A DNA stretch of 29,331 nucleotides from CAYGZQ01 sp964354375 [NCBI: uncultured Planctomycetota bacterium]. Its GTDB lineage: Bacteria; JAJVIF01; JAPKYR01. Numbering within the stretch: the first letter of the stretch is position 1; the number at the start of each line of letters is the position of its first letter. Below, piece after piece: positions 8,901 through 16,092 of this stretch. Made by a program: the position numbers and the translations under genes. The stretch spans positions 1 through 29,331 of the forward strand of contig CAYGZQ010000049.1 in NCBI GenBank assembly GCA_964354375.1, read 5' to 3'. The notes beneath the pieces were generated by a model that was not told the DNA's origin, made no database searches, and saw only the letters and a list, made by a program, of their open reading frames with translations.

Positions 8901-9468
8901 TCCATACTATGCTCGCGCCGACCATCGCCGGACCCCACTGATCGTACGCGCTGTCGCGAGGATTGGTCGGATCATCCGTATACGCCCACATCGGGTCGTT
9001 CGGGAAATAAGGCTCCTCGCAAAAATAGTAGATGAAATTCGGCTCCGCGATGCGCACGCGGGGATCGAGCTTGAGACGATCGACCATCTGCATCACGGGC
9101 GTACCGTCCGTGATCTTGAGCTCATACACAGTGCCCCACCGGCATTTGATCTCCCTGGCAAGCCTCAGCGGACGTCCCTGCACGAACGATGCGTCCGCCG
9201 TCTGAGACCGGTCTTTCATGACCACCAGCACTTCGTCGGAAAGATACTTGGGCTTTCCCGCCAGATCGCTCAGACCCGTCGCGACACTCCCTTTGACCGG
9301 ACCCCGTTCAAGCGTCGATGCAGCGGAATTCGCGCCCTGAACGGAATTCCGCACTCCGGGATCGATCGGATCGCCCTTACCGCTGCACCCGACAATGAGA
9401 ATGATCACGAGGGCAATCAGGATTCCCGCTCTCGCAGCTCTGATCAATCTGACGGACATCTCAGTCAT
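5911..9468 (-). CDS. Subtilisin-like (S8) lipoprotein with PPC-like domain and LVIVD-type repeats, paralog 2
   Basis: A 1185-residue paralog of the next gene downstream, with the same domain order. The lipobox LIVGC gives Cys28, followed by a propeptide (DEVLVVMKD to RVRIAEPNF) and an S8 domain with D204, H263 (YHGSAC), N357 (AIGNES) and S443 (GGTSCATP). Then come a PPC-like domain, an Ig/FN3-like region (KYNIYYTDTLPFDIATANKK is identical in both paralogs) and LVIVD-type repeats (VFDRTDPVNPD) ending in LYIVI. The HGT motif is HGS here and the oxyanion Asn sits in a changed context, but all catalytic residues are present. GGAGG about 7 nt upstream supports the ATG at 9468. The longer frame to 9528 has no matching extension in the paralog. 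It is transcribed toward paralog 1 across a 294-nt gap holding repeats and a separate promoter candidate. Natural substrates are unknown. Confidence 0.88.
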   Translation of the reverse strand: MTEMSVRLIRAARAGILIALVIILIVGCSGKGDPIDPGVRNSVQGANSAASTLERGPVKGSVATGLSDLAGKPKYLSDEVLVVMKDRSQTADASFVQGRPLRLAREIKCRWGTVYELKITDGTPVMQMVDRLKLDPRVRIAEPNFIYYFCEEPYFPNDPMWAYTDDPTNPRDSAYDQWGPAMVGASIVWNQTKGTSDAVIAIMDTGVRFDHEDLNANLWINEDEIPDNDVDDDLNGYIDDWWGWDTWDMDNDPYDDGAYASYHGSACSGVAAAVQDNEKGLSGVAPGVKIMAVKVDLTGSGGFVSTVVEGMNYAAVNRADIVSMSFRSYEYSEIMKIACDDAWDNGHGVILMGAIGNESTTELCYPNAYDSVMAIGGTCPFTEYLEPRDEKRIVAGEDDYYWGSNYGSHLTVMGYGAQYTTTYGGANDTYWDGGYNGFFGGTSCATPFSAGVMALIRSHFLNKSPAWSVQRIEETADDLDVPGFDIETGYGRVNPLRALYGSDRYSDQEDPEGFVPLALPDAQMFDTIHDVPGNPYRDTEDLYKFVMDTDGYMAIDLDIFTWGEDLDIALYSDREMTQLVNDSTGPNHFDSSFESIGAADLEIGHEYYIRVFSPAEGSSTTYGLSVRSFTNDLIVTGESIAPAFSYQTGNVVPFLKLNLEVGYKATLDEIIVSKSGTVPNANLALVSLYRDSNDDGVFDDGDELVGQETPPGTNRARIDDLDLSWDHDKALVLFVAAALNLSEEGSRIALSLESYKDVSTKEGLVAPYAGFPIASDFVELGVDDDPPYWVSTVGAQIADPAYSSANIGFNTADDLLTPPVKYNIYYTDTLPFDIATANKKADVAVSGGTTTDLKAKVGGLTDDVEWHFVVRAEDQAGNEEDNLVIVSCTPSGSGDPTDPQILGSIQFSYPTDLALNGSLLLVADLYNGLQVFDRTDPVNPDLEGVWTGDYPYSVTCDDSYAYVGGYFDFYVIDLSDPSWPQTTDSAYVYGAQSSDKSGDWVYCVASSPSLVPVDVADPYDVIDYPEVELPYFGVPFDIQISGDYIYLAFVYAGIVAIDRTTPSAPVIENTFGSSMVAGLCVSGSTLYATDLDIGTLSLYDIGTDPANPPLLGQSTEGPGYESYDVVALGDYAYVARYDYGLVVFDVSTPSDPEVVGQLPMAGAGRLVTDGALIYVLAENTLYIVI

Positions 9469-9808
9469 GAAACTTCCTCCGAGACAGCTTCCATGCGCTT
9501 GACGGCGACGCTGTGAGCCCCTAATCATATCTCAGAAGCGGGGATACATCCAGACGGGGGGGGGAGCCATCTCCCCAGCTTTCCTGTAGCGCCCGCACCT
9601 CCACTGGGAGCGCCGCGAGGAGCGGGTAGCCGGGTGTCTTGTTGCAGAAATCGAGTATAATAATCGTTTGGCATGCAGGAGTGTTTCCGAAAAAGGTTGC
9701 TTAGGCGTCAGAACATCGCTCGCAGAAACGTTGTCACAGCAGAGAACGCTACAGAAGGGCAGTAGTGCAGCAGCCTGATGTGCGTGTTTCTCTGAGAGAA
9801 GGCACGGA
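9469..9808. other. Divergent intergenic region between S8 paralog 2 and the R-M cassette
   Basis: I see no gene in these 340 nt. They hold a minus-strand TATGAT (9524-9529) suited to the S8 gene, a run of ten G at 9556-9565, a GC-rich partly self-complementary stretch near 9590-9632 and a plus-strand TATAAT at 9656-9661. Composition shifts toward A/T from about 9640 into the methyltransferase gene, which may mark the junction of a transferred segment. Confidence 0.5.
9656..9661 (+). promoter_or_regulatory. Candidate -10 box upstream of the methyltransferase
   Basis: A consensus TATAAT sits about 147 nt before the ATG at 9809 and has no good -35 box. The long leader would leave room for control, but nothing specific is visible. 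Weak call. Confidence 0.3.
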
Positions 9809-11176
9809 ATGAGCGAGCTAGGTCTGCAGATGGAACTCATAAAGACAAATGGTTCGAGTTGCAGAGCAACAGGCACTGCCGAACGCAAGACGGAAAACAA
9901 CAAGCTTCGCCCTGAAGACCGCGCAGTACATGATTGGTATAGATTTGTTCTATCATTCCCCCCTCACCTTGTCCGCCAGTATCTCGAAGTATTCGAGGTC
10001 AACTCAGACAGCGTAGTCCTGGATCCGTTCTGCGGAACCGGCACAACCCTTGTGGAGTGCAAGAAACAGGGTATCACCTGCGTGGGACTTGAGGTCAACC
10101 CGATGCCCTGTTATGCAACCGAAGTGAAGGTCTCGTGGAATGTGGACCCTGAGAACCTGATTAGCCACGCTCAGGAAACAGCCAGGGCCGCGGTCAGGAA
10201 GCTAGAACGGGAAGGCATCTCCTCTGAAGACGCGCCATTGTTCCTTAGGAGCAAGCCAAGGAAACCTTCTGAGCTAAGGAAGCTGCCAGCTGAGGTAGAG
10301 AAGCTCATCCTTAGGAATTCCATCAGCCCGCTGCCGTTACATAAGACGCTGGTCTTGATCGAGACGATGAAGGAATTCGAGCACGCTGAGCTTTCCAGGC
10401 ATGAGCAACTGGCCTTGGCGAAAGCACTCGTGTTCGGGATAAGTAATCTTCACTTTGGTCCCGAGGTCGGCGTCGGCCGCCCGCGAGTCGATGCGCCAGT
10501 TGTAGAAACCTGGCTCGCAAATGTACGGGAAATGGCGAACGATCTAAGAACTGTGCAAAGCAAGTCGGCGGCTTTCGTGCATCAATCTGACTCCCGCCAG
10601 CTGGCGCGTGTCCTAGATTCGTGCTCTGTAGATGCGGTAATTACATCCCCGCCTTATCCAAACGAGAAGGACTACACTCGAACTACGCGATTGGAATCGG
10701 TTCTTCTGGGCTTCATAAAAAATAAGGATGACCTAAGAAAAGTCAAGCGGGGGCTAGTGCGCTCCAACACTCGCAGTGTGTATAAGGACGACGAGGACGA
10801 TCTACTGATTGCAGGCAATGCGGACATCGAACGGATCGCCTCTGCAATTGAGGCACGACGAATCGAGCTTGGGAAGACATCTGGATTCGAGCGCCTCTAC
10901 GCTAGGGTGACGAAACTGTACTTCGGAGGCATGGCAAAGCATCTGGGGGAACTCCGCGCCATCCTGCGACCGGGGGCTTCTCTGGCCTACGTTGTTGGTG
11001 ACCAGGCGTCATACTTGAGAGTCATGATAAGGACTGGCCAGTTGCTGGCTGACATTGCCGACAGCTTAGGATATGAGGTTGTGAGCATCGACCTTTTCCG
11101 AACCAGGTTGGCTACTGCGACGAAAGAGCAGCTAAGGGAGGAAGTGCTAGTCCTCCGATGGCCAGGCTCTGGATAG
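9809..11176 (+). CDS. Site-specific DNA methyltransferase (amino-MTase, TSPPY type)
   Basis: A 455-residue S-adenosylmethionine-dependent DNA methyltransferase. Motif I, DPFCGTGTT, is at 72-80 and is followed by LEVNP. Catalytic motif IV, TSPPYPNEKDY, is at 279-289. The TSPPY form is typical of N4-cytosine enzymes, although N6-adenine modification cannot be excluded. Motif I precedes motif IV with about 200 residues between, which could hold target-recognition sequence. An N-terminal HDWYRFVLSFPPHLV segment precedes the AdoMet site, as in other two-part MTases of this type. AGAAGG 6 nt upstream supports the ATG. It is followed after 18 nt by a PD-(D/E)xK-like gene, so the pair looks like a type II restriction-modification system. 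A/T-richer composition and more AGA/AGG/CTA codons than the neighbours suggest horizontal acquisition. Confidence 0.88.
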   Translation: MSELGLQMELIKTNGSSCRATGTAERKTENNKLRPEDRAVHDWYRFVLSFPPHLVRQYLEVFEVNSDSVVLDPFCGTGTTLVECKKQGITCVGLEVNPMPCYATEVKVSWNVDPENLISHAQETARAAVRKLEREGISSEDAPLFLRSKPRKPSELRKLPAEVEKLILRNSISPLPLHKTLVLIETMKEFEHAELSRHEQLALAKALVFGISNLHFGPEVGVGRPRVDAPVVETWLANVREMANDLRTVQSKSAAFVHQSDSRQLARVLDSCSVDAVITSPPYPNEKDYTRTTRLESVLLGFIKNKDDLRKVKRGLVRSNTRSVYKDDEDDLLIAGNADIERIASAIEARRIELGKTSGFERLYARVTKLYFGGMAKHLGELRAILRPGASLAYVVGDQASYLRVMIRTGQLLADIADSLGYEVVSIDLFRTRLATATKEQLREEVLVLRWPGSG

Positions 11177-11194
11177 CAGCTGGAGGATGGAACC

Positions 11195-11992
11195 ATGAGT
11201 GACAAGAGTAGGTATGCCCAGATCATAGAGAAGATATTCTTCGCCAAGTTCAAGCATGGCTCGAAGGAGGTGGACTTCGAACGAGAAGAACTGGCTGAAG
11301 CGGCTCAAAGCCTCAACATCGATGTGCCGAAGAACCTTGGGGATCTAGTCTACAGTTTCAGGTACAGAGCTTCGCTGCCCGAACGCGTAAAGGCAACCGC
11401 AAGCCCTGGCTCAACATGGGTCATTCGCCCGGCAGGAACAGCTAAGTACCGATTCGTCTTAATAACTGACAATCCGATTGCCCCGAATGAGAACATGATT
11501 GCGACGAAAGTTCCGGATGCGACGCCTGGAATCGTTGAGAAATATGCCTTCGATGATGAGCAAGCACTGCTTGCCAAGTTACGGTACAACCGCCTTGTTG
11601 ATGTTTTTCTGGGAATCACATGTTATTCGTTGCAGAACCATCTTCGCACAACTGTGCCTGACATGGGTCAAGTTGAGACTGATGAAATCTACGTAGGTTT
11701 GGACAAGAAAGGCTCCCATTACGTGATTCCCATCCAGGCCAAAGGCGGTAAAGACAGACTCAGCATCGTTCAAATCGAACAGGACTTCGCGCTCTGTGCT
11801 GACAAGTTCGGCGGTCTCATTTGTAGACCAGTCGCGGCACAGTTCATACAGGACAGAATCATCGTTCTCTTCCAGTTCGGCCAGGATGACAACGGAGTTG
11901 GTATTGTGTCGGAGAAGCACTACAAGCTGGTGCCTCCCGAGGAGGTCACAGACAAGGATTTGCAGAGTTATTCGAAACAGGAGTCTGACTGA
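11195..11992 (+). CDS. Probable restriction endonuclease partner (PD-(D/E)xK with QxK)
   Basis: A 265-residue protein directly downstream of the methyltransferase (18-nt gap, same strand). Residues 161-164 (ETDE) followed by YVIPIQAKGGKD, with Q181-A-K183, form an acidic-residue plus QxK arrangement like that of Mrr-type nucleases, within beta strands (DEIYVGLD, HYVIPIQAKG). VQIEQDF follows as the next helix. The N-terminal half has a small helical start and an STWVIRP/YRFVLI beta region of unknown role, possibly for DNA recognition. Assignment as the restriction partner rests on the QxK motif plus operon position; I do not recognise a named enzyme or its site. The GAGGATGG run a few bases before the ATG at 11195 is an acceptable ribosome site. 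Composition matches the methyltransferase and not the flanks. Confidence 0.65.
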   Translation: MSDKSRYAQIIEKIFFAKFKHGSKEVDFEREELAEAAQSLNIDVPKNLGDLVYSFRYRASLPERVKATASPGSTWVIRPAGTAKYRFVLITDNPIAPNENMIATKVPDATPGIVEKYAFDDEQALLAKLRYNRLVDVFLGITCYSLQNHLRTTVPDMGQVETDEIYVGLDKKGSHYVIPIQAKGGKDRLSIVQIEQDFALCADKFGGLICRPVAAQFIQDRIIVLFQFGQDDNGVGIVSEKHYKLVPPEEVTDKDLQSYSKQESD

Positions 11993-11998
11993 TCCGCC

Positions 11999-12187
11999 CT
12001 CGTGTTGGTTGGTTAACCTCGGACACTGAATTACCCTCGGGAGGAGCTTGCGGTAGCCCTTTAGATTCTCGTCGTCTCGGCTTATGCGGAACTCGAGCAG
12101 CACGACCCCCTGCGAATTCTGTGGCTGAGAGAGGGATTCTTCATAGGATGAGTCCCCCATCCGCGCGACGAAGAATGCGGTTTTCAT
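11999..12187 (-). pseudogene. Possible gene remnant next to the R-M cassette
   Basis: From an ATG at 12187 the minus strand reads MKTAFFVARMGDSSYEESL and onward through a protein-like stretch (VVLLEFRISRDDENLKGY) before running antisense into the 3' end of the endonuclease gene. It has no ribosome site and no recognisable family. It could be the 5' end of a gene cut off when the R-M cassette arrived, or a dispersed element that happens to be open. Low certainty. Confidence 0.2.
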
Positions 12188-12210
12188 GCGGCGCCCGTGC
12201 GCACGACCCG

Positions 12211-13236
12211 TCACATTCCAGCCTTCACCAGGTCCAGGAGCCTCAGCATGCCGACGACCTTTCCGCCGCTGTCAACCACAGGTATCTGGCTGATCTGGTG
12301 GCTTTCCATGTATCTCAGAGCGTCGAATGCGCGCGTTGTCTGAGACACCCTCTTCGGGTTGTGGATCATGATCTCAACGACACCGGTCTCCATGAGCTGG
12401 GCGATCGACTGTCGGGCGTTCTCGGCCTTTTCGAGGAGACGTTTGATGTCGCCGTCGGTTATGATCCCGAGCAGGACCCCGTCCGCGTCCACAACGCTGA
12501 CGGCGCCGAGACGCTTGCCTGTCAGCTCGAAGAGCGCGTCCCGAAACGTGTCGCCGGCCCCCACCCTGGGATCGTCCGGCGCGGGATGCATGATGTCCGA
12601 CACCTTCAGCGTCAGCCTGCGTCCGATCGACCCGCCGGGGTGACGCATGGCGAGATCGTCCTTCCCCATACCTCTCTGCTCCATCACAACGAGCGCAAGC
12701 GCGTCTCCGAGGGCGAGCTGCGCGGCTGTGGAGGCGGTCGGGATGAGATTGTCCCGATCCGCTTCCTTCTCCACGCTGCATGTCAGGACAAGATCGGATG
12801 CGCTCGCGATCGAGCCGGACGGTCTTCCCGTAATCGCGATCACCTTCGACCCGATCGCTCTCACCGCGGGAAGAAGGCCGAGTATCTCGCTCGATTCGCC
12901 GGAATTCGAAAGCACCAGCACCACATCGTCGGGCAGGATGGCCCCCAGGTCCCCATGTACGCCCTCGGTCGGATGGAGAAAAAGCGCCGGTGTCCCTGTC
13001 GACAGGAGCGTAGCGGCGATTTTCCTGCCGACCAGCCCCGACTTCCCCACTCCGCTAACCACAACCCGTCCGCGACAGAGCAGGATTGCCTCGACCGCCT
13101 TGTCGAACGATTCATCGAGATGGTCGGCAAGTCCCGCCAGCGCTTTCGACTCGTGGAGTATGATCTCGCGGGCGCGATCCCTCGAAGCTGCGATCGACTC
13201 CGGACTCGGTCCGTCTGAGTGCTCGGTTCTCACCAT
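12211..13236 (-). CDS. kdsD: Arabinose-5-phosphate isomerase (KpsF/GutQ family)
   Basis: A 341-residue enzyme interconverting D-ribulose 5-phosphate and D-arabinose 5-phosphate, the first step toward Kdo of lipopolysaccharide. An N-terminal SIS sugar-isomerase domain covers about 42-175, with VVSGVGKSG at 59-67, HPTEGVHGDLG at 88-98 and SNSGESSE at 110-117. Two CBS domains follow (VSDIMHPAPDD onward, and MIHNPKRVSQTTRAFDALRY to the end), the usual architecture and length. Cytoplasmic. The ATG at 13236 is preferred over a GTG three codons earlier because AGGTGG sits 5 nt before it. It lies 71 nt after pyrF on the same strand, with a GC-rich hairpin and a TAAGAT element between, so it may have its own promoter. 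Its presence implies a Kdo-containing outer membrane. No other Kdo genes are in the window. Confidence 0.92.
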   Translation of the reverse strand: MVRTEHSDGPSPESIAASRDRAREIILHESKALAGLADHLDESFDKAVEAILLCRGRVVVSGVGKSGLVGRKIAATLLSTGTPALFLHPTEGVHGDLGAILPDDVVLVLSNSGESSEILGLLPAVRAIGSKVIAITGRPSGSIASASDLVLTCSVEKEADRDNLIPTASTAAQLALGDALALVVMEQRGMGKDDLAMRHPGGSIGRRLTLKVSDIMHPAPDDPRVGAGDTFRDALFELTGKRLGAVSVVDADGVLLGIITDGDIKRLLEKAENARQSIAQLMETGVVEIMIHNPKRVSQTTRAFDALRYMESHQISQIPVVDSGGKVVGMLRLLDLVKAGM

Positions 13237-13253
13237 TCCAACCACCTGGCTTT

Positions 13254-13259
13254 ATCTTA
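13254..13259 (-). promoter_or_regulatory. Candidate -10 box for kdsD
   Basis: TAAGAT on the minus strand lies 18-23 nt before the kdsD ATG, with no clear -35 box. If used, the leader would be very short and the AGGTGG ribosome site would fall almost at the transcript start. Weak call. Confidence 0.25.
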
Positions 13260-13280
13260 ACATGCTCGAATTCGCCCTGC

Positions 13281-13305
13281 AGGGGCACGGCTTGCTGTGG
13301 CCCCT
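13281..13305 (-). terminator. GC-rich hairpin after pyrF
   Basis: AGGGGCAC pairs with GTGGCCCCT (one bulge) around a short loop, directly after the pyrF stop and before kdsD. There is no T-run, so it may be a weak terminator or an mRNA-end stabiliser. Confidence 0.3.
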
Positions 13306-13307
13306 AC

Positions 13308-14042
13308 TCAAGCCGCATGAGTTTTCTCTATTTCCTTCGCAATGTCGTCGAACGCTTTCGCGGGATCATCCGCACCGTAAATCGGGCGACCGATCACGAG
13401 TTGATCGCTCCCCTCGGTTATCGCCTCGCCCGGCGACATGACTCTCCTCTGGTCGCCTGAGGACTCTTCGACCGCCCCCGGACGGATTCCCGGCGTCACT
13501 ATGCGGAAATCATCCCCGCACGCCTTGCGAACGATCCCGACCTCCCCACCCGACGCGATCACTCCGTCGCATCCCGACTGCTGCGCCACCTCGCTCAGCC
13601 TTTTCACATGTCCTACAACGGAGTACATCACTCCCATGTCGCGAATGTCCGTCTGATCAAGGCTCGTAAGAAGGGTGACTCCCAGCAGGACGGGCTTTCG
13701 ATCCCCACCGAACTCATCGACCGCCTCCCTGCACGCCTTCAGCATGTTGCGGCCGCCGGCGACGTGCAATGTCACCATGTCGAAACCTGCGGGAAGGAGA
13801 TTCCTGAGCGCCGACGCGACGGTGCTCGGGATGTCGTGCAGTTTCAGGTCGAGGAATATTCTCAGGCCGCGCCTGTTGAGCTCATCCAGAATTCCCGGGC
13901 CCTCGGCAAGAATGCTCCTCAGGCCCACCTTCACCCAACGCGCCCGCGGTCCAAGGCGGTCGAGGAGGGCGATATTCCCCTCAAACGGCGATCTGTCGAG
14001 CGCAACGATTATCCGTTCAGGGATAGAGAGTTTTGTGGCCAT
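13308..14042 (-). CDS. pyrF: Orotidine 5'-phosphate decarboxylase
   Basis: A 244-residue enzyme converting OMP to UMP, the last step of de novo pyrimidine synthesis. The hallmark catalytic motif DLKLHDIPSTV is present with D65, K67 and D70. The N-terminal IIVALD strand, the VTPGIRP phosphate-binding segment and a C-terminal IGRPIYGADDP motif complete the TIM barrel. The length is normal for the bacterial type 1 family. I see no good ribosome site before the ATG at 14042, but no other start fits the conserved N-terminus. The gene begins 26 nt after the unknown membrane protein gene and precedes kdsD on the same strand, so the three may be co-transcribed. No other pyrimidine genes are nearby. 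Confidence 0.93.
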   Translation of the reverse strand: MATKLSIPERIIVALDRSPFEGNIALLDRLGPRARWVKVGLRSILAEGPGILDELNRRGLRIFLDLKLHDIPSTVASALRNLLPAGFDMVTLHVAGGRNMLKACREAVDEFGGDRKPVLLGVTLLTSLDQTDIRDMGVMYSVVGHVKRLSEVAQQSGCDGVIASGGEVGIVRKACGDDFRIVTPGIRPGAVEESSGDQRRVMSPGEAITEGSDQLVIGRPIYGADDPAKAFDDIAKEIEKTHAA

Positions 14043-14068
14043 CGTTTTTGAGGGACAGACACGCCGCG

Positions 14069-14821
14069 CTAGTCAACCAGAGGGATGTGGTTGCCTTGCG
14101 GTCCAAGGATTCTCATTACATACGCATCGGACTCAGCAACGAACCGGTCCGGCAGAGGCGTGCGAGTTTTGCTCCTCGACCAGTTCTGGAGCCGAAACCT
14201 GTGTGCGTTCCACCAATCGAACGCCTGCTCGGGTGTCCCGATCGTCAGGGGAACGATTATCGCGTTCCAGTCCCTCGCGTTATTGACCGCGCCCAACACC
14301 CTGGGGATCTCCATCACGTAGCCGGGTCGGAACATCGGCTCGAGCTCCTGCATCCGCTTGATAAGATTCTCGGGCATTTCCCAGCCCAGGTCCTTGGGCC
14401 ACGGGAACACTGGAACTCCCAAAACGGCGGGGTAGACCTCGCCGTACGGCACCCAGCTCAAATCAGTCACTATCTCAGGGCTCTTCGATTCGTACCAGCG
14501 TGTCCATTCGGTCACGTTGGGGTAGCCGTTATACTGAAGGCGCCCCCAGGCAAATGTGAAATGGTTTCGCCATTCACCGTTTCTCGGACAATATATCTTT
14601 CCCTTCGTGCCCGGACCGATCCCGACGAACAGAATCAGGAGAACAATCCACATCGCCGCCCTAAGTCTCCTGTACTCTTTCCGCTTCTTCAGGTATCCAA
14701 GATACTCAACCGGTACCTTCTCCTGTTCCTGCTTTTCCTCCTGGCTGTCGTAGTACGGGCGCTCTTCTTCAACACTACCGGGTTCGTTTGCATTCTTGCC
14801 CGTCTGGTTGTTTTTCACCAT
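14069..14821 (-). CDS. Unknown single-pass membrane protein
   Basis: A 250-residue protein that I do not recognise. Residues 1-50 are polar and acidic then basic (EEERPYY, EEKQEQEK, KKRKEYRRLR). A single hydrophobic segment at about 55-70 (MWIVLLILFVGIG) follows the basic stretch, so by the positive-inside rule the N-terminus is cytoplasmic and the C-terminal 180 residues are outside. The C-terminal part is rich in Trp, Tyr and Pro (WTRWYES, VPVFPWPKDLGW, AFDWWNAHRF), as expected for a folded periplasmic domain. The frame runs up to 14953, but the ATG at 14821 gives a sensible start; a weak AAGGG lies about 15 nt upstream. It precedes pyrF by 26 nt. No function is proposed. Confidence 0.6.
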   Translation of the reverse strand: MVKNNQTGKNANEPGSVEEERPYYDSQEEKQEQEKVPVEYLGYLKKRKEYRRLRAAMWIVLLILFVGIGPGTKGKIYCPRNGEWRNHFTFAWGRLQYNGYPNVTEWTRWYESKSPEIVTDLSWVPYGEVYPAVLGVPVFPWPKDLGWEMPENLIKRMQELEPMFRPGYVMEIPRVLGAVNNARDWNAIIVPLTIGTPEQAFDWWNAHRFRLQNWSRSKTRTPLPDRFVAESDAYVMRILGPQGNHIPLVD

Positions 14822-14923
14822 GGCACTATATTCTACCCTTAGCGGCAGGGGTTTCAACAACCGCCACCATATTTTCGCCCTCTGCAGTGCAAAGAATGAC
14901 ACACCCGGACGATCTTGCTGCGC

Positions 14924-14929
14924 TATAAT
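14924..14929 (+). promoter_or_regulatory. Candidate -10 box for the DUF362 gene
   Basis: TATAAT, in the context CGCTATAATGC, lies 56 nt before the GTG start at 14985. No -35 consensus is visible at 16-18 nt spacing. Confidence 0.4.
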
Positions 14930-14984
14930 GCTCTTTGGAGTCATTGGCTCCATTAAGTCCTGTTAGAGGAGGTTCAGATCGAAC

Positions 14985-16073
14985 GTGTCTAAGCCGAAGG
15001 TTGCAGTCCTCCGAACCACCCCCGCCACTGTCGTGGACGATTACGTCCGCGCCATGAAACTCGCCGACATCGACAAGCACATCGATGTCTCCAAAACCAC
15101 AATCCTCAAGGACAATATCTCCTGGCATTTCCCCTTCCCCGGCGCGAACACCACCCCCTGGCAGATGGAAGGAAGCATCCTGGGACTCCGGGACGTCGGC
15201 AACAACGATATCGTCTGCGTCCAGAACGAGACCGTGGTCACCCGCGCGAAAAAGGGCGAGCGCCTCAACAAATACGATCGCGTCCTCCGCAAATACAGCA
15301 TCCCGGTCCTCTATAACTTCAAGCCCCGGGACATGAAATGGGTGGTGTACGAGCCCAAGGCGAAGATGAGGGCGCTCGACAAGATTTTTCCGGAGGGCAT
15401 CCGCATCCCGGACTACTTCTTCGGGAAAAACATCCTGCACCAGCCCACGGTCAAGTGCCACATTTACACAACCACTACCGGCGCGATGAAAAACGCGTTC
15501 GGGGGTCTCCTCAGCAACCGCCGTCACTGGACCCATTCGGTCATCCACGAGACGCTCGTCGACCTGCTCGCGATCCAGAAGGAAATCCACACTGGGATTT
15601 TCGCGGTCATGGACGGCACGACGGCGGGCAACGGGCCGGGTCCGCGCACGATGATCCCGGTCGAGAAAAACATCATCCTCGCGTCCGCCGACCAGGTGGC
15701 CATCGACGCGGTCTCGGCGCACATGATGGGCTTCGATCCCATGAAGGACATCCCCTACATCCACATCGCGCACCATGACGGGCTCGGCGTGGGCGAGTTC
15801 GACCAGATCGAGATCGTGGGGGACGTCGACGCGGCGAACGAGCGGTGGGGGTTTCATGTGGGCGACAATGTCGCGTCGTGCGCGGGGGACGTGTGCTGGT
15901 TCGGACCGCTCAGGGGCATACAGGCGTTCTTCTTCCGCACGCCGGTGGTGTACCTTTTCATCTTCGGGAGCTTCCTGTATCACGACTTCATCCAGTGGCC
16001 GTTCGTGGGCGACAAAATCTTCCGGCAGTGGAAGAAGGACAGCCAATGGGGTCGAATGTTCGAGGGGTATTGA
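14985..16073 (+). CDS. DUF362 family protein without ferredoxin domain
   Basis: A 362-residue DUF362 protein. Family features seen are VAVLRTTPATV at the start, ILKDNISWHFPFPGANT, the HIYTTTTGAMKNAFGG signature followed by HETLVDL, VMDGTTAGNGPGPR, and ASADQVAIDAVSAHMMGFDP. DUF362 proteins are uncharacterised and often fused to 4Fe-4S ferredoxin domains. Here no ferredoxin CxxCxxCxxxC motif is present, only C299 and C304 (CAGDVC). Near the C-terminus a hydrophobic stretch, PVVYLFIFGSFLY, could touch or cross the membrane. The start is a GTG with GGAGG 12 nt upstream, a longish spacing; no better in-frame start is seen. It is divergent from the unknown membrane protein gene and convergent with the next gene, 19 nt away. 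The family is clear and the function unknown. Confidence 0.82.
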   Translation: MSKPKVAVLRTTPATVVDDYVRAMKLADIDKHIDVSKTTILKDNISWHFPFPGANTTPWQMEGSILGLRDVGNNDIVCVQNETVVTRAKKGERLNKYDRVLRKYSIPVLYNFKPRDMKWVVYEPKAKMRALDKIFPEGIRIPDYFFGKNILHQPTVKCHIYTTTTGAMKNAFGGLLSNRRHWTHSVIHETLVDLLAIQKEIHTGIFAVMDGTTAGNGPGPRTMIPVEKNIILASADQVAIDAVSAHMMGFDPMKDIPYIHIAHHDGLGVGEFDQIEIVGDVDAANERWGFHVGDNVASCAGDVCWFGPLRGIQAFFFRTPVVYLFIFGSFLYHDFIQWPFVGDKIFRQWKKDSQWGRMFEGY

Positions 16074-16092
16074 GGCTGAAGCACGCTGTTTT

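Noticed and set aside
12121-13218. Plus-strand open frame of 365 codons over kdsD
   Set aside because: Antisense shadow; kdsD has SIS and CBS motifs on the other strand.
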